Source of the DNA: VBDM01 sp035499735
Lineage (GTDB): Bacteria; Pseudomonadota; Gammaproteobacteria; Burkholderiales; SG8-39
Direction: 5' to 3'
Assembly (NCBI GenBank): GCA_035499735.1
Contig: DATJYC010000082.1
Span: forward strand, 21,215-85,214
Length of the DNA: 64,000 nt
A program made the position numbers and the translations under genes. The number at the start of each line of letters is the position of its first letter. Within the stretch, counting starts at the first letter, position 1. Below the pieces are notes generated by a model. That model worked only from the letters and a program-made list of their open reading frames with translations. It did not search any database and was not told where the DNA came from. Positions 15,959 to 23,953 of the stretch are shown piece by piece.

Positions 15959-17130
15959 CAGGCCTCGATCCCCCGGTACAGCCAGTCGATCTCCCAGAAG
16001 GTGTCGGGCGTGCGCTGGGCGAGCAGGTGGTTGCGCAGGTCGCGCGAGCCCGCGTCGGCGTGGATGATGGCGCCGAAGATGCGCGAGGTGACGGTGACGC
16101 GCGCGGTGCGCAGGTAGCGCTGCTTCTCGTACTCGGCGAGCGCGGCGGCGACCCCGTTCCCCGCCTTCGCGATCAGGCCGGACAGCACCACCGCGTCCTC
16201 GATCGCCATGCACGCCCCTTGCGCGAGGTACTGCAGCGTCGGGTGCGCGGCGTCGCCGAGCAGCGCGACGTTGCCGCGCGTCCAGCCCGGCCGCGGCTCG
16301 CGGTCGTGCAGGACCCAGTTCTTGTCCTTGCCGACGTAGCTCAGCATCTCCTGCACCGCCGGAGTCGTGCGCGAGAACACCTCCATCAGCTCGTCGGCGC
16401 CGCCGTAGTTCTGCCGCTCGCCGTTCTCGAACTTGCGGCTCGCGACGGTGGCGACGTTGTTCATCACGGTTCCGCCGCGCAGGCGGTACTGCACGAGGTG
16501 CAGGTTCGGCCCGATCCAGATCACCATGTCGTCGAAGTGCGACTGGTCCTTGACCTCGGCCACCGGCACCACGCCGCGGTAGGTGACGTGCCCCGCGGGG
16601 CGCGGCGCGCCGTCGCCGATCACGATCTCGCGCACGCGCGAGCGCAGGCCGTCGGCGCCGATCAGCGCGAGCCCCTCGTATTCCGAGCCGTCGGCGAAGC
16701 GCGCGACGACGCTTTCCCCGCGGTCCTCGAATCCGGTCAGCTCCTTGGAGACGTGCAGCGTGATCTCGTCGCGCTTGCGGCAGGCCTCGAGCAGCGCGCC
16801 GTGCAGGTCGCGGCGGTGGACCACGGTGTAGGGCGCACGGAAGTGCCTGCGGAACGTGTCGCCGCATGAAATGCGCGTCAGCTCCCTGTCGGTCAGCGCG
16901 TCGATGAGGATGAGGTTCTTCGTGAACACCGCCTGCGACTCGAGGTCCTTCATCACCCCCAGCCAGTCGAGCATGCGGTAGGCGTTCGGCCCCTGCTGGA
17001 TGCCGTAGCCGATTTCGCCGAACTCCGGCTGCTTCTCGAGCACGCGCGAGCGGAACCCGCGGCGCGCGAGCGCGAGCGCGGCCGCCACGCCGCCTATGCC
17101 GCCCCCGACGATGAGGATTTCCCGCTGCAC
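15958..17130 (-). CDS. FAD-dependent aromatic monooxygenase (3-hydroxybenzoate 6-hydroxylase/salicylate hydroxylase-like)
   Basis: A 390-residue class A flavoprotein hydroxylase, GTG start. Motifs in order: IVGGGIGGVAAALALARRG (FAD-ADP Rossmann loop, residues 7-26), YTVVHRRDLHGALLEA, GADGLRSRVRE (the DG motif, near 158) and VALLGDAAHPTLQYLAQGA (the GD motif, near 290). The C-terminal EIDWLYRG resembles the (D/I)DWLYG ending of 3-hydroxybenzoate 6-hydroxylases, which make gentisate. Nearby FAH-family and decarboxylase-like genes fit an aromatic-acid pathway. The gene lies 4 bases downstream of the outer-membrane protein gene and is probably co-transcribed with it. Confidence 0.85.
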   Translation of the reverse strand: MQREILIVGGGIGGVAAALALARRGFRSRVLEKQPEFGEIGYGIQQGPNAYRMLDWLGVMKDLESQAVFTKNLILIDALTDRELTRISCGDTFRRHFRAPYTVVHRRDLHGALLEACRKRDEITLHVSKELTGFEDRGESVVARFADGSEYEGLALIGADGLRSRVREIVIGDGAPRPAGHVTYRGVVPVAEVKDQSHFDDMVIWIGPNLHLVQYRLRGGTVMNNVATVASRKFENGERQNYGGADELMEVFSRTTPAVQEMLSYVGKDKNWVLHDREPRPGWTRGNVALLGDAAHPTLQYLAQGACMAIEDAVVLSGLIAKAGNGVAAALAEYEKQRYLRTARVTVTSRIFGAIIHADAGSRDLRNHLLAQRTPDTFWEIDWLYRGIEA

Positions 17131-17134
17131 GCGC

Positions 17135-17761
17135 TCAGAAACGCGCCGAGAGCCCGGCCATCACTTCGCCCTGGGTGAACGTGCTGCCCTTGACCTGCAC
17201 CGTGCACCCGCCGCTGCAGAAGAAGCCGCCGGTGCTGTCGACCAGCGTGACGTAGCCCCGCGTCTCGAGCTTCAGCGCCAGGGCCTTTCCCAGGGGAACC
17301 ATGTAGCCGAAGCCGATGTTGAACGAGAAGCGGGTCTCCGAGCTCGCGCCAGAGAAGCTCGGGCTGAAATTCGTCAGGCCCAGGCCGCCGACCGCGTAGC
17401 CGCCGCGGCCCACCTGCTGGTCGAAGAAATACGTCCCACCCGCGTGGATGTAGGTGATCCCCAGGGCGATGTTGTCGGTGCTCGGGGAAAAACCGCTCGC
17501 CCTCAGCGCGGTGCTGCGGTGGCTGACGAAGATCTCCCATTGCGTGCGGAAGTCGATGGGAAAGTCGGCGGCGATCGCGTATGCCGGGCCGTCGGTCGTC
17601 TCCCAGGTCTTGCCGGTGGTGACGTCGGTGAAGCCGCCGCCGAAGCGATAGCCGCCGTAGACGGTGAGGTTGCTTTCGCCTGGGGCTGGCGCGCCCTGGG
17701 CGTGCGCGACCGCCGGCAGCACGGCGGCGAGGATTGCGAGGACGGGCCTGATCGGGTTCAC
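17135..17761 (-). CDS. Predicted outer-membrane beta-barrel protein
   Basis: A 208-residue protein with signal peptide about 1-22 (AVAHAQ), starting with GTG after a GGAGGT ribosome-binding site. The mature part shows alternating aromatic and glycine-rich strands (YGGYRFGGGF, FVSHRSTAL, GGTYFFDQQVGRGGYAVGGLGL, SFNIGFGYMVPLG) and ends SARF. The terminal Phe is typical of BAM substrates. The size suits an 8-strand OmpW/opacity-like barrel. Two close Cys residues (FFCSGGC) may form a surface loop disulfide. It precedes the aromatic monooxygenase gene by 4 bases, so it may admit a hydrophobic substrate; that role is inference. Confidence 0.7.
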   Translation of the reverse strand: MNPIRPVLAILAAVLPAVAHAQGAPAPGESNLTVYGGYRFGGGFTDVTTGKTWETTDGPAYAIAADFPIDFRTQWEIFVSHRSTALRASGFSPSTDNIALGITYIHAGGTYFFDQQVGRGGYAVGGLGLTNFSPSFSGASSETRFSFNIGFGYMVPLGKALALKLETRGYVTLVDSTGGFFCSGGCTVQVKGSTFTQGEVMAGLSARF

Positions 17762-17801
17762 GCGCCGGGATTCTACCTCCCGTTGGTCGTTTGCGGCGCG
17801 C

Positions 17802-17807
17802 TACAAT
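17802..17807 (+). promoter_or_regulatory. -10 element TACAAT, probable leaderless promoter
   Basis: TACAAT ends 7 bases before the ATG at 17815, placing the expected transcription start on or beside the start codon. No Shine-Dalgarno sequence is present and no good -35 is seen. Confidence 0.5.
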
Positions 17808-17814
17808 GGCCGCC

Positions 17815-18912
17815 ATGTACGAGCACGCCTCCCAATCCTTCGCCTGGAAGGCCTCCAGCTTCAAGGATCCCTCGGACTACACGGTCGAGCTGACGAGCGA
17901 CGACCGCGGCGAGCTGCTCTCGGTACTAGAGCGCCTGGGGCGCGGCGGGCGCCTCGAGCCCGTGCACGCGCTCTCGAAGCGCGACTTCGGTTTCACGGAC
18001 CTCGGGCAGAAGCTCGACCGCGCCTACGACGAGGTGCGCTCCGGGAAGGGCTTCGTCGTGCTGCGCAGCCTGCCCATCGAGGGCCTGTCGCTCGAGCAGT
18101 ACACCGCCTGCGCGTGGGGGATCGGCACCCGCTTCGGCCGGGCGCTGTCGCAGAACGCCCAGGGCGAGCTCGTCACCTCGGTGATCGACGCGACCGCCGA
18201 GGACGCGACCCCGCGCATGTACCGCAGCAGCCTCGAGCTTCGCCCGCACACCGACGTCACCGCGATGATCGCGCTCGCGTGCTGGCAGAAGTCGGCGTCG
18301 GGCGGCGCGTCGATCGTCGTCTCCGGCGTCACCGTGCACGACGCGATACGCGCGCGCGCGCCGCAGCTGCTCGCGCCGCTCTACCGCGGCTACCATTACC
18401 ACCGCCTCGGCGAGGAAGGCCCGGGCGAGGAGACCGCGACGCCGTACCGGATGCCCGTGTTCGCGAACCGCGACGGCCAGGTCTCGTGCCGCTACCAGCG
18501 CGCGGGAATCGCCGGCGGCATGCGCGAGCGCGGCGTGCCGCTCGACGAGAACGACATCGCGGCGCTGAATTGCTTCGACGAGATCGCCTCGGCCCCGGAG
18601 AACCGCCTCGCGTTCTTCCTCGAACGCGGCGACATGATCGTCATCAACAACTACACGGTGATGCACGCGCGAACTCGTTTTACCAACTTCCCCGAGCCCG
18701 AGCGGCAGCGGCGCCTGGTAAGGCTGTGGTTCGACGCCGAGGGCTTCCGCGACGTGCCGCGCGAGTTCAACCTGTTCGCCGGGAACGGCATTCCGAAGCA
18801 GGAAGGCCGGCGCGCGACCTTCGATTTCAGGAAGCTCTACCGCGACGACCCCGTCGCGACGGGCGGCGTGCCCGACCTCAAGATCGCCGATGGCGAAGCG
18901 GCTCGCCGCTAA
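17815..18912 (+). CDS. TauD/TfdA-family Fe(II)/2-oxoglutarate dioxygenase
   Basis: A 365-residue protein starting at 17815 (MYEHASQSF); an in-frame ATG at 17806 overlaps the -10 element and is less likely. The jelly-roll domain begins near residue 70. ELRPHTDVTAMIALAC carries the iron-binding HxD, and NNYTVMHARTRF supplies the distal His and the 2-oxoglutarate-binding Arg region. RYQRAG lies between them. The family hydroxylates sulfonates, phenoxyacetates, carnitine precursors and similar acids, so the substrate is uncertain. The following Bug receptor gene overlaps its last 23 bases, suggesting the receptor binds the same or a related substrate. Confidence 0.85.
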   Translation: MYEHASQSFAWKASSFKDPSDYTVELTSDDRGELLSVLERLGRGGRLEPVHALSKRDFGFTDLGQKLDRAYDEVRSGKGFVVLRSLPIEGLSLEQYTACAWGIGTRFGRALSQNAQGELVTSVIDATAEDATPRMYRSSLELRPHTDVTAMIALACWQKSASGGASIVVSGVTVHDAIRARAPQLLAPLYRGYHYHRLGEEGPGEETATPYRMPVFANRDGQVSCRYQRAGIAGGMRERGVPLDENDIAALNCFDEIASAPENRLAFFLERGDMIVINNYTVMHARTRFTNFPEPERQRRLVRLWFDAEGFRDVPREFNLFAGNGIPKQEGRRATFDFRKLYRDDPVATGGVPDLKIADGEAARR

Positions 18913-19852
18913 TCTTCTGTTCTGCGTCGCGCTCGTCCCGCTCGCCGCGGCGGCGCAGAGCTTTCCCACCCGCGCCGTCCGCTTCATGGTGCCGTTCCCG
19001 CCCGGGGGCGCGACCGACATCGTCGGGCGGCTGGTCGCGGCGAAGATGCAGGACGTGTGGGGCCAGCCCGTGGTGATCGAGAACAAGCCCGGAGCGGGCA
19101 CCGTCGTCGGCACCGAGTTCGTCGCCAAGTCCGCGCCCGACGGCTACACCCTCGGCTTCGTCGTGACGGCCTACGTCATCAACCCGAGCCTGCGCACCGA
19201 CCTGCCCTACGACACCCTGAAGGACCTGACCGGCGTCACCCAGGTGTCGGTGCAGCACCTCGTCATGGCGGCGTACCCCGGGTTTCCGGCGAACAACGTT
19301 AGCGAACTGATCGCCTTGGCGAAGAAAGAGCCGGGCAAGCTCGCGTACGCGACCCCGGGGAGCGGCACCGCGATGCACCTCTCGGTGGAGCTGCTGAAGA
19401 CCGCGACCGGCATCGACATCGTCCACGTGCCGTACAAGGGCGGCGCCGCCGCGCAGCAGGACGTCATGGCCGGGCGCGTGCCGATCCTCATGGACGTGCT
19501 CTACGCCGTGCAGCCGCTGATCAATAGCGGAAAGATCAAGGTCCTCGCGCTCCTGTCGCCGCAGCGCGCCCCCGGCTCGCCCGAGTACCCCGTCGTCTCC
19601 GAGACCGTGCCCGGCGTGAGCGCGCTGTCGCTCGTCGGCATCGTCGCCCCCGCGGCCACGCCGCCCGAGCTCGTGCACCGCATCAGCGCCGACATCGCCA
19701 GGGCCGTGAAAGGCTCCGACCTCACCGAGCGCATGAAGCAGCAGGGCATGGAACCGATCGGCTCGACGCCCGAGCAGTTCGACGCGGTGATCCGGTCGGA
19801 AATGGAGAAATGGGCGAAGGTGGTGAAGCAGTCGGGCGCGAAGGTCGATTAG
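18890..19852 (+). CDS. Tripartite tricarboxylate transporter receptor (Bug/TctC family)
   Basis: A 320-residue periplasmic receptor with signal peptide about 1-22 (PLAAAAQ). Family marks: FPTRAVRFMVPFPPGGATD, VVIENKPGAGTVVGTEF, LPYDTLKDLTGV, GSGTAMHLSVELL and VHVPYKGGAAA. It overlaps the dioxygenase gene by 23 bases in another frame, so the two are co-translated. It ends 2 bases before the stop of a convergent Bug gene. The two are separate paralogues, not a split gene. Confidence 0.9.
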   Translation: MAKRLAANLLFCVALVPLAAAAQSFPTRAVRFMVPFPPGGATDIVGRLVAAKMQDVWGQPVVIENKPGAGTVVGTEFVAKSAPDGYTLGFVVTAYVINPSLRTDLPYDTLKDLTGVTQVSVQHLVMAAYPGFPANNVSELIALAKKEPGKLAYATPGSGTAMHLSVELLKTATGIDIVHVPYKGGAAAQQDVMAGRVPILMDVLYAVQPLINSGKIKVLALLSPQRAPGSPEYPVVSETVPGVSALSLVGIVAPAATPPELVHRISADIARAVKGSDLTERMKQQGMEPIGSTPEQFDAVIRSEMEKWAKVVKQSGAKVD

Positions 19853-19854
19853 GG

Positions 19855-20802
19855 CTACTTGACCAGCCCGATCCGCTTCAGAATCTCGGTATTCAGCCGG
19901 TACTCCTTCCACAGCGCCGCCTTCAGCGCCTCGCCGTCGCGGTCGTCGACGTCGACGCCGCGCGCGTCCATGGTCCGCGCGTAGTCCGCGCTGTCGACGA
20001 CGGCCTTGGCGGCGTCGTGGATGTGCTTCACGACCGGCGCGGGCGTGCCCTTGGGCACGGCGATGAGGTACCAGACGCCGTTCGCGACGTCCCAGCCGGC
20101 TTCTTTCGCGGTCGGCGCGTCGGGGAACGCGGGGTGGCGCCTTTCCTGGAACACGACCAGCGCGCGCATGCGCTTGCCCTCGACCTGCGGCTTCGCCTCG
20201 CCCGGTTGCGCCACCACCGCCTCGATGTGACCGCCCAATAGCGCGGGCGATGACTGCCCCCAGCCCGCGAACGGCACGGGCGTCATCGTGGTGCCGGTGC
20301 GGAAGATGAATTCCTCGAGGTTCAGGTGGCTCGCGGTGCCTTCGCCGGGCGTGCCGACGCGCATCTTCCCCGGATTCCTCTTCGCGTCCTCGACGAAATC
20401 CTGGATAGTCTTCCAAGGCGCATCGGCGTTCACTACGAGCAGCGGGTAGTACGCGACGGTGTTGATCACCGGCTCGTAATCGTCCGGCGTCTTGTAGCTC
20501 AGCTTCGGATTCATCTGCGGCGCGATCACGAGCGAGGACTGCGGCGTGAGCAGGATCGTATAGCCGTCGGGCTTCGCTCTCACGAGCTCCTCGACCGCGA
20601 CCGCCCCGCCCGCTCCGGGCTTGTTGACGACAGTCAGGCCCTTGGGGAACTGCGGCTTCATCCCGTCGGCGACGACGCGCGCGACGATGTCGACGAGCCC
20701 TCCGGGCGGGAAGCCCGCGAGCATGGTGACCGGACGGTCGGGGTACTGGGCGAGAGCGGGCGACGCGATGAGCGCGAGCGCCAAAAGCGCGATGCGGGTC
20801 AT
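19855..20802 (-). CDS. Tripartite tricarboxylate transporter receptor (Bug/TctC family)
   Basis: A 315-residue receptor with signal peptide about 1-18 (ASPALAQ). The start at 20802 follows a GGAGGT-like ribosome-binding site; the longer open frame is non-coding. Family marks: YPDRPVTMLAGFPPGG, TVVNKPGAGGAVAVEEL, AKPDGYTILL and a VGTPGEGTASHLNLE ligand loop. VPFAGWGQSSPALL replaces the commoner VPYKGG, so ligand specificity probably differs from its neighbours. It lies 17 bases downstream of the antiporter gene on the same strand and may be co-transcribed. Confidence 0.9.
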   Translation of the reverse strand: MTRIALLALALIASPALAQYPDRPVTMLAGFPPGGLVDIVARVVADGMKPQFPKGLTVVNKPGAGGAVAVEELVRAKPDGYTILLTPQSSLVIAPQMNPKLSYKTPDDYEPVINTVAYYPLLVVNADAPWKTIQDFVEDAKRNPGKMRVGTPGEGTASHLNLEEFIFRTGTTMTPVPFAGWGQSSPALLGGHIEAVVAQPGEAKPQVEGKRMRALVVFQERRHPAFPDAPTAKEAGWDVANGVWYLIAVPKGTPAPVVKHIHDAAKAVVDSADYARTMDARGVDVDDRDGEALKAALWKEYRLNTEILKRIGLVK

Positions 20803-20819
20803 GAGACCTCCTTTTGCAG

Positions 20820-22382
20820 CTAAATGCGCGATTCCTGGTAGTCGAGGTGTTCCTCGATCTTGTGCAGCACCTCGTCGCTGATCTGGTTCTCGCGCCAAAG
20901 GCGGATCAGCTCGTGCCGCTCGGCCCTCACCGCCGCGGCGCGCAGCCGCTTCGCGTCGTCGGCGCCCGAATGCCGCAGCACCAGCCCGTCGGGAATCGCG
21001 AGGGTGATCTGCTCGGCGAACTCGGCGCGGATGCGCTCGGCGAGGTCGTTCGGGATGCCGTCCTTCGCGACCACCTGGTCGATCGCGGCGATCGCCGCCT
21101 TGCCGAGCGACATCTGGGCGCGCTGGTTCTCCTCCTGGAAGCTCCAGTCCTTGCCGACGCGCAGGCGCCGGATGAGCGGCTTCAGCGTCAGGCCCTGGAT
21201 CACCAGCGTCACCGCGATCACGACGAAGGTGAGGAAGATGATGAGGTCGCGCTCGGGGAAGGGGCTGCCGTCCACCAGCACCTGCGGCAGGGCGAGCGCC
21301 GCCGCGAGCGACACGATGCCGCGCATGCCGCACCAGCTCATGATGAACACCTCGCCTTCCTGCGGCGGCGGAACCTGCTGGCCGACCATGGTCCGGAACA
21401 CGAGCGGCAGATAGATCGCCGGATATACCCACGCGAAGCGCACCACGATCGCCACCGCCGAGACGAAGGTGCCGTAGAAGAAGAGCTGCGCAATGGTGTA
21501 GTCGGTGAGCCGGTGGACGATCGCCGAGAGCTGCAGCCCGATGAGGATGAACACCAGGCTGTTCAGCACGAACACGAGCAGGTTCCACACCGAGCGGGCG
21601 ATGATGCGCATCTCGGCGGAAACGATCTCCGGCGAGTAGCGCCCGCGCACGATGCCCGCGGCGACCACCGCGAGCACGCCCGAGGCGTGCACCGACTCCG
21701 CGAGGATGTAGGCGACGTAGGGCACGGCGAGCGTGGTCAGCACCTCGATGAAGGCGTCCCCGAGGTGCCGGTGGATGAACACGAACAGCTGCCCCATGAT
21801 GAAGCCGATCGCCACGCCGCCCGCGGCGACGGCGACGAACTCCAGGCTCGCCTGCCACAGCGAGAAAACCCCGGTGAGCACCGCGGCGACGGCGAATTTG
21901 TATACGACCAGCCCCGTGGCGTCGTTCACCAGGCTCTCGCCCTCGAGCACCGTGACCACGTTGCGCGGAATGTTGAGCCGCGACAGGATCGCCGTCGCCG
22001 CCACCGCGTCCGGAGGCGAGACGATCGCGCCCAGCACGAACGCGGCCGCCCAGGGAATGTCGGGGATGAGGAGCTTCAGCGTCGCCCCCACGGTGAGCGT
22101 GGTCGCGAGCACCAGCCCGATCGCGAGCAGCCCGATCGGGCGGACGTGCGCCTTGAACTCGCGCCAGGACGTGAGCAGCGCCGCCTGGTAGAGGATGGGC
22201 GGCAGCACCAGCACCAGGGTGAACTGCGGATCGAACTGGGGCTGGGGCAGCCGGGGAACGAAGCCGAGGGCGCCGCCCCCGATCACCAGGGCGATCGGAT
22301 AGGGAAACTTGAAGTGGCGCGCGACCCAGCCCAGCGCCACGGCGAACAGCATCAGGAACAGGACGACCTGCAGCACGCCCAT
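20820..22382 (-). CDS. CPA1-type Na+/H+ antiporter (NhaP family)
   Basis: A 520-residue membrane antiporter with about 12 segments and a cytoplasmic C-terminal domain of about 110 residues. The ATG at 22382 has a GAGGGAGA ribosome-binding site; upstream in-frame ATGs lack one. VLVLPPILYQAAL, GAIVSPPDAVAATAIL (the conserved Asp region) and LEGESLVNDATGLVVY (the Asn-Asp ion-binding motif) are diagnostic of CPA1, and SWCGMRGIVSLAAALALP is the conserved Arg segment. It exchanges Na+ or K+ for protons in pH and salt homeostasis. It is divergent from the 236-residue membrane-anchored protein gene. Confidence 0.92.
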   Translation of the reverse strand: MGVLQVVLFLMLFAVALGWVARHFKFPYPIALVIGGGALGFVPRLPQPQFDPQFTLVLVLPPILYQAALLTSWREFKAHVRPIGLLAIGLVLATTLTVGATLKLLIPDIPWAAAFVLGAIVSPPDAVAATAILSRLNIPRNVVTVLEGESLVNDATGLVVYKFAVAAVLTGVFSLWQASLEFVAVAAGGVAIGFIMGQLFVFIHRHLGDAFIEVLTTLAVPYVAYILAESVHASGVLAVVAAGIVRGRYSPEIVSAEMRIIARSVWNLLVFVLNSLVFILIGLQLSAIVHRLTDYTIAQLFFYGTFVSAVAIVVRFAWVYPAIYLPLVFRTMVGQQVPPPQEGEVFIMSWCGMRGIVSLAAALALPQVLVDGSPFPERDLIIFLTFVVIAVTLVIQGLTLKPLIRRLRVGKDWSFQEENQRAQMSLGKAAIAAIDQVVAKDGIPNDLAERIRAEFAEQITLAIPDGLVLRHSGADDAKRLRAAAVRAERHELIRLWRENQISDEVLHKIEEHLDYQESRI

Positions 22383-22458
22383 CGCGTCTCCCTCGGCAGG
22401 CGCCATTAGAGCATGCGGCGGTTTGACCGGTCCAGCCTCGCTTGCTAGCCTAGCGCGC

Positions 22459-23169
22459 ATGAAATTCCCGCGAGCATTCCTTGCGGCCGGAGGCGCTCGC
22501 GGAGCGCTCACGCGGGGCGCCGCTCTCGGCCTCGCGGCGCTCGTGCTGCTCTCGGCGCTCGCCTACTGGGGCGTGGGCGAGTACCGCAAGAATCAGCTGC
22601 ACAAGGCGGTGAGCGTGCTGGTGCGCGACTCGAGCGAGCGCCTCGAGGCCGCGCTCGCCCTGAGCCCGGAGTCCGCGACGCCTCAGACGGTCGCCAGGAT
22701 CGACGAGCACGCCCAGGAAGTGGACCGGCACGTGATGGAGCTGCACGACATGAGCGCGTCTCCCGACCGCGCCCTCGCCGCCGCCGCCGAGGACTATCTG
22801 CTCACCGCGAGGCAGATCCTGCGAGAGCAGGCGGCGACCCACCGCTACGGCATCCAGGTGTCCGCGACCGCGGCGAAGCTGCGCGAGCACATGCGCGGCG
22901 CGGGCCGCCGCTCCAAGGCCTGGATCGACGAGGCGGTCCGCTCCAAGGACCGCCTGGAGAGGAGCTATTTCGACTACCAGGTGTCGGCGGAGGCGTTCGA
23001 GCGGCTGCTCGCGTCCTATCCTTCGACCCGGAAGAACATGGCGGCGCGGCTCGCCGTGCCGCTGCTCGCCGACGAGACGGTCGAAGCCGCGCGCAAGCGC
23101 TCGCTCGTCGCCTCCAGGCGCGCCGCGGCCAACGTCGAGCAGGTGCGGCAGCTCGCCGCGGTACGCTGA
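22459..23169 (+). CDS. Membrane-anchored coiled-coil protein, unknown
   Basis: A 236-residue protein with an Arg-rich N-terminus (1-19), one membrane segment at about 20-38 (AALGLAALVLLSALAYWGV) and a long Ala/Glu/Arg-rich helical domain likely to be periplasmic. The domain contains HAQEVDRHVMELHDMS and several heptad-like stretches, recalling the four-helix sensor domains of chemoreceptors, but no signalling domain follows. No known family recognised. No clear ribosome-binding site is present; a weak TAGCCT lies 7 bases before the ATG. It is preceded by the divergent antiporter gene and followed by the SDR gene after 25 bases. Confidence 0.7.
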   Translation: MKFPRAFLAAGGARGALTRGAALGLAALVLLSALAYWGVGEYRKNQLHKAVSVLVRDSSERLEAALALSPESATPQTVARIDEHAQEVDRHVMELHDMSASPDRALAAAAEDYLLTARQILREQAATHRYGIQVSATAAKLREHMRGAGRRSKAWIDEAVRSKDRLERSYFDYQVSAEAFERLLASYPSTRKNMAARLAVPLLADETVEAARKRSLVASRRAAANVEQVRQLAAVR

Positions 23170-23194
23170 ACACCAACCTACGAGGGAAAAAGAC

Positions 23195-23953
23195 ATGGCT
23201 TCATCGGGAAAGGCTGCGATCGTCACCGGCGCGGGGAGCGGGATCGGCCGCTCGGTCGCGCACGCGTTCCTGACGGACGGCTACCGCGTCGCGCTGGCGG
23301 GCCGCCGCAAGGACATGCTCGAGGAGACGGCGAAGCTCGCTGGCGCGGGCGAGCGGGCGCTGGTCGTGCCCACCGACGTCACCGAGCAGAAGCAGGTGCA
23401 GGCGCTCTTCGCCGCGGCCCACGCGAAGTTCGGCCGCCTCGACGTGCTCTTCAACAACGCCGGCATCGGCACCCCGGGCAAGATCCTGCTCGAGGACCTG
23501 ACCCTGGAGCAGTGGCAGGGCGTCGTGAACACCAACCTGACCGGCATGTTCCTGTGCACGCAGGAAGCGTTCAGGATCATGAAGGCGCAGAGCCCGCGCG
23601 GCGGGCGCATCATCAACAACGGCTCGATCTCGGCGCACGCCCCGCGGCCGAACTCCGCGCCCTACACCTCGACCAAGCACGCCGTCACCGGGCTCACCAA
23701 GGCGAGCGCGCTCGACGGCAGGAAGTACGACATCGCGGTCGGCCAGATCGACATCGGCAACGCGCGCACGCCGCTCGCCTCGCGCATGGCCGACGGCGTC
23801 CCGCAGGCGAACGGCGAGATCCGGCCCGAGCCCCTCATGGACGTCGACCACGTCGGCGCCGCCGTGCTGCACATGGCGAACCTGCCCCTGGAAACGAACG
23901 TGCAGTTCATGACCATCATGGCGACGAAGATGCCGTTCATCGGGCGGGGATGA
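23195..23953 (+). CDS. Short-chain dehydrogenase/reductase
   Basis: A 252-residue classical SDR. NAD(P)-binding TGAGSGIGRS lies at residues 10-19; an R-K pair after strand 2 (GRRKDM) favours NADP(H). NNAG occurs near 89-92, the catalytic Ser in INNGSISAHAP near 147, and YTSTKHA is the YxxxK catalytic pair near 159-163. A CGAGGGA ribosome-binding site precedes the ATG. The next gene, encoding a molybdopterin-binding subunit, starts on the base after this stop, so the two form an operon. They probably oxidise an alcohol and then an aldehyde or heteroaromatic, but this is inference. Confidence 0.9.
   Translation: MASSGKAAIVTGAGSGIGRSVAHAFLTDGYRVALAGRRKDMLEETAKLAGAGERALVVPTDVTEQKQVQALFAAAHAKFGRLDVLFNNAGIGTPGKILLEDLTLEQWQGVVNTNLTGMFLCTQEAFRIMKAQSPRGGRIINNGSISAHAPRPNSAPYTSTKHAVTGLTKASALDGRKYDIAVGQIDIGNARTPLASRMADGVPQANGEIRPEPLMDVDHVGAAVLHMANLPLETNVQFMTIMATKMPFIGRG

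Noticed and set aside
18890..20802. Two adjacent Bug genes as one broken gene
   Set aside because: They are convergent, each complete with its own signal peptide and full receptor fold.
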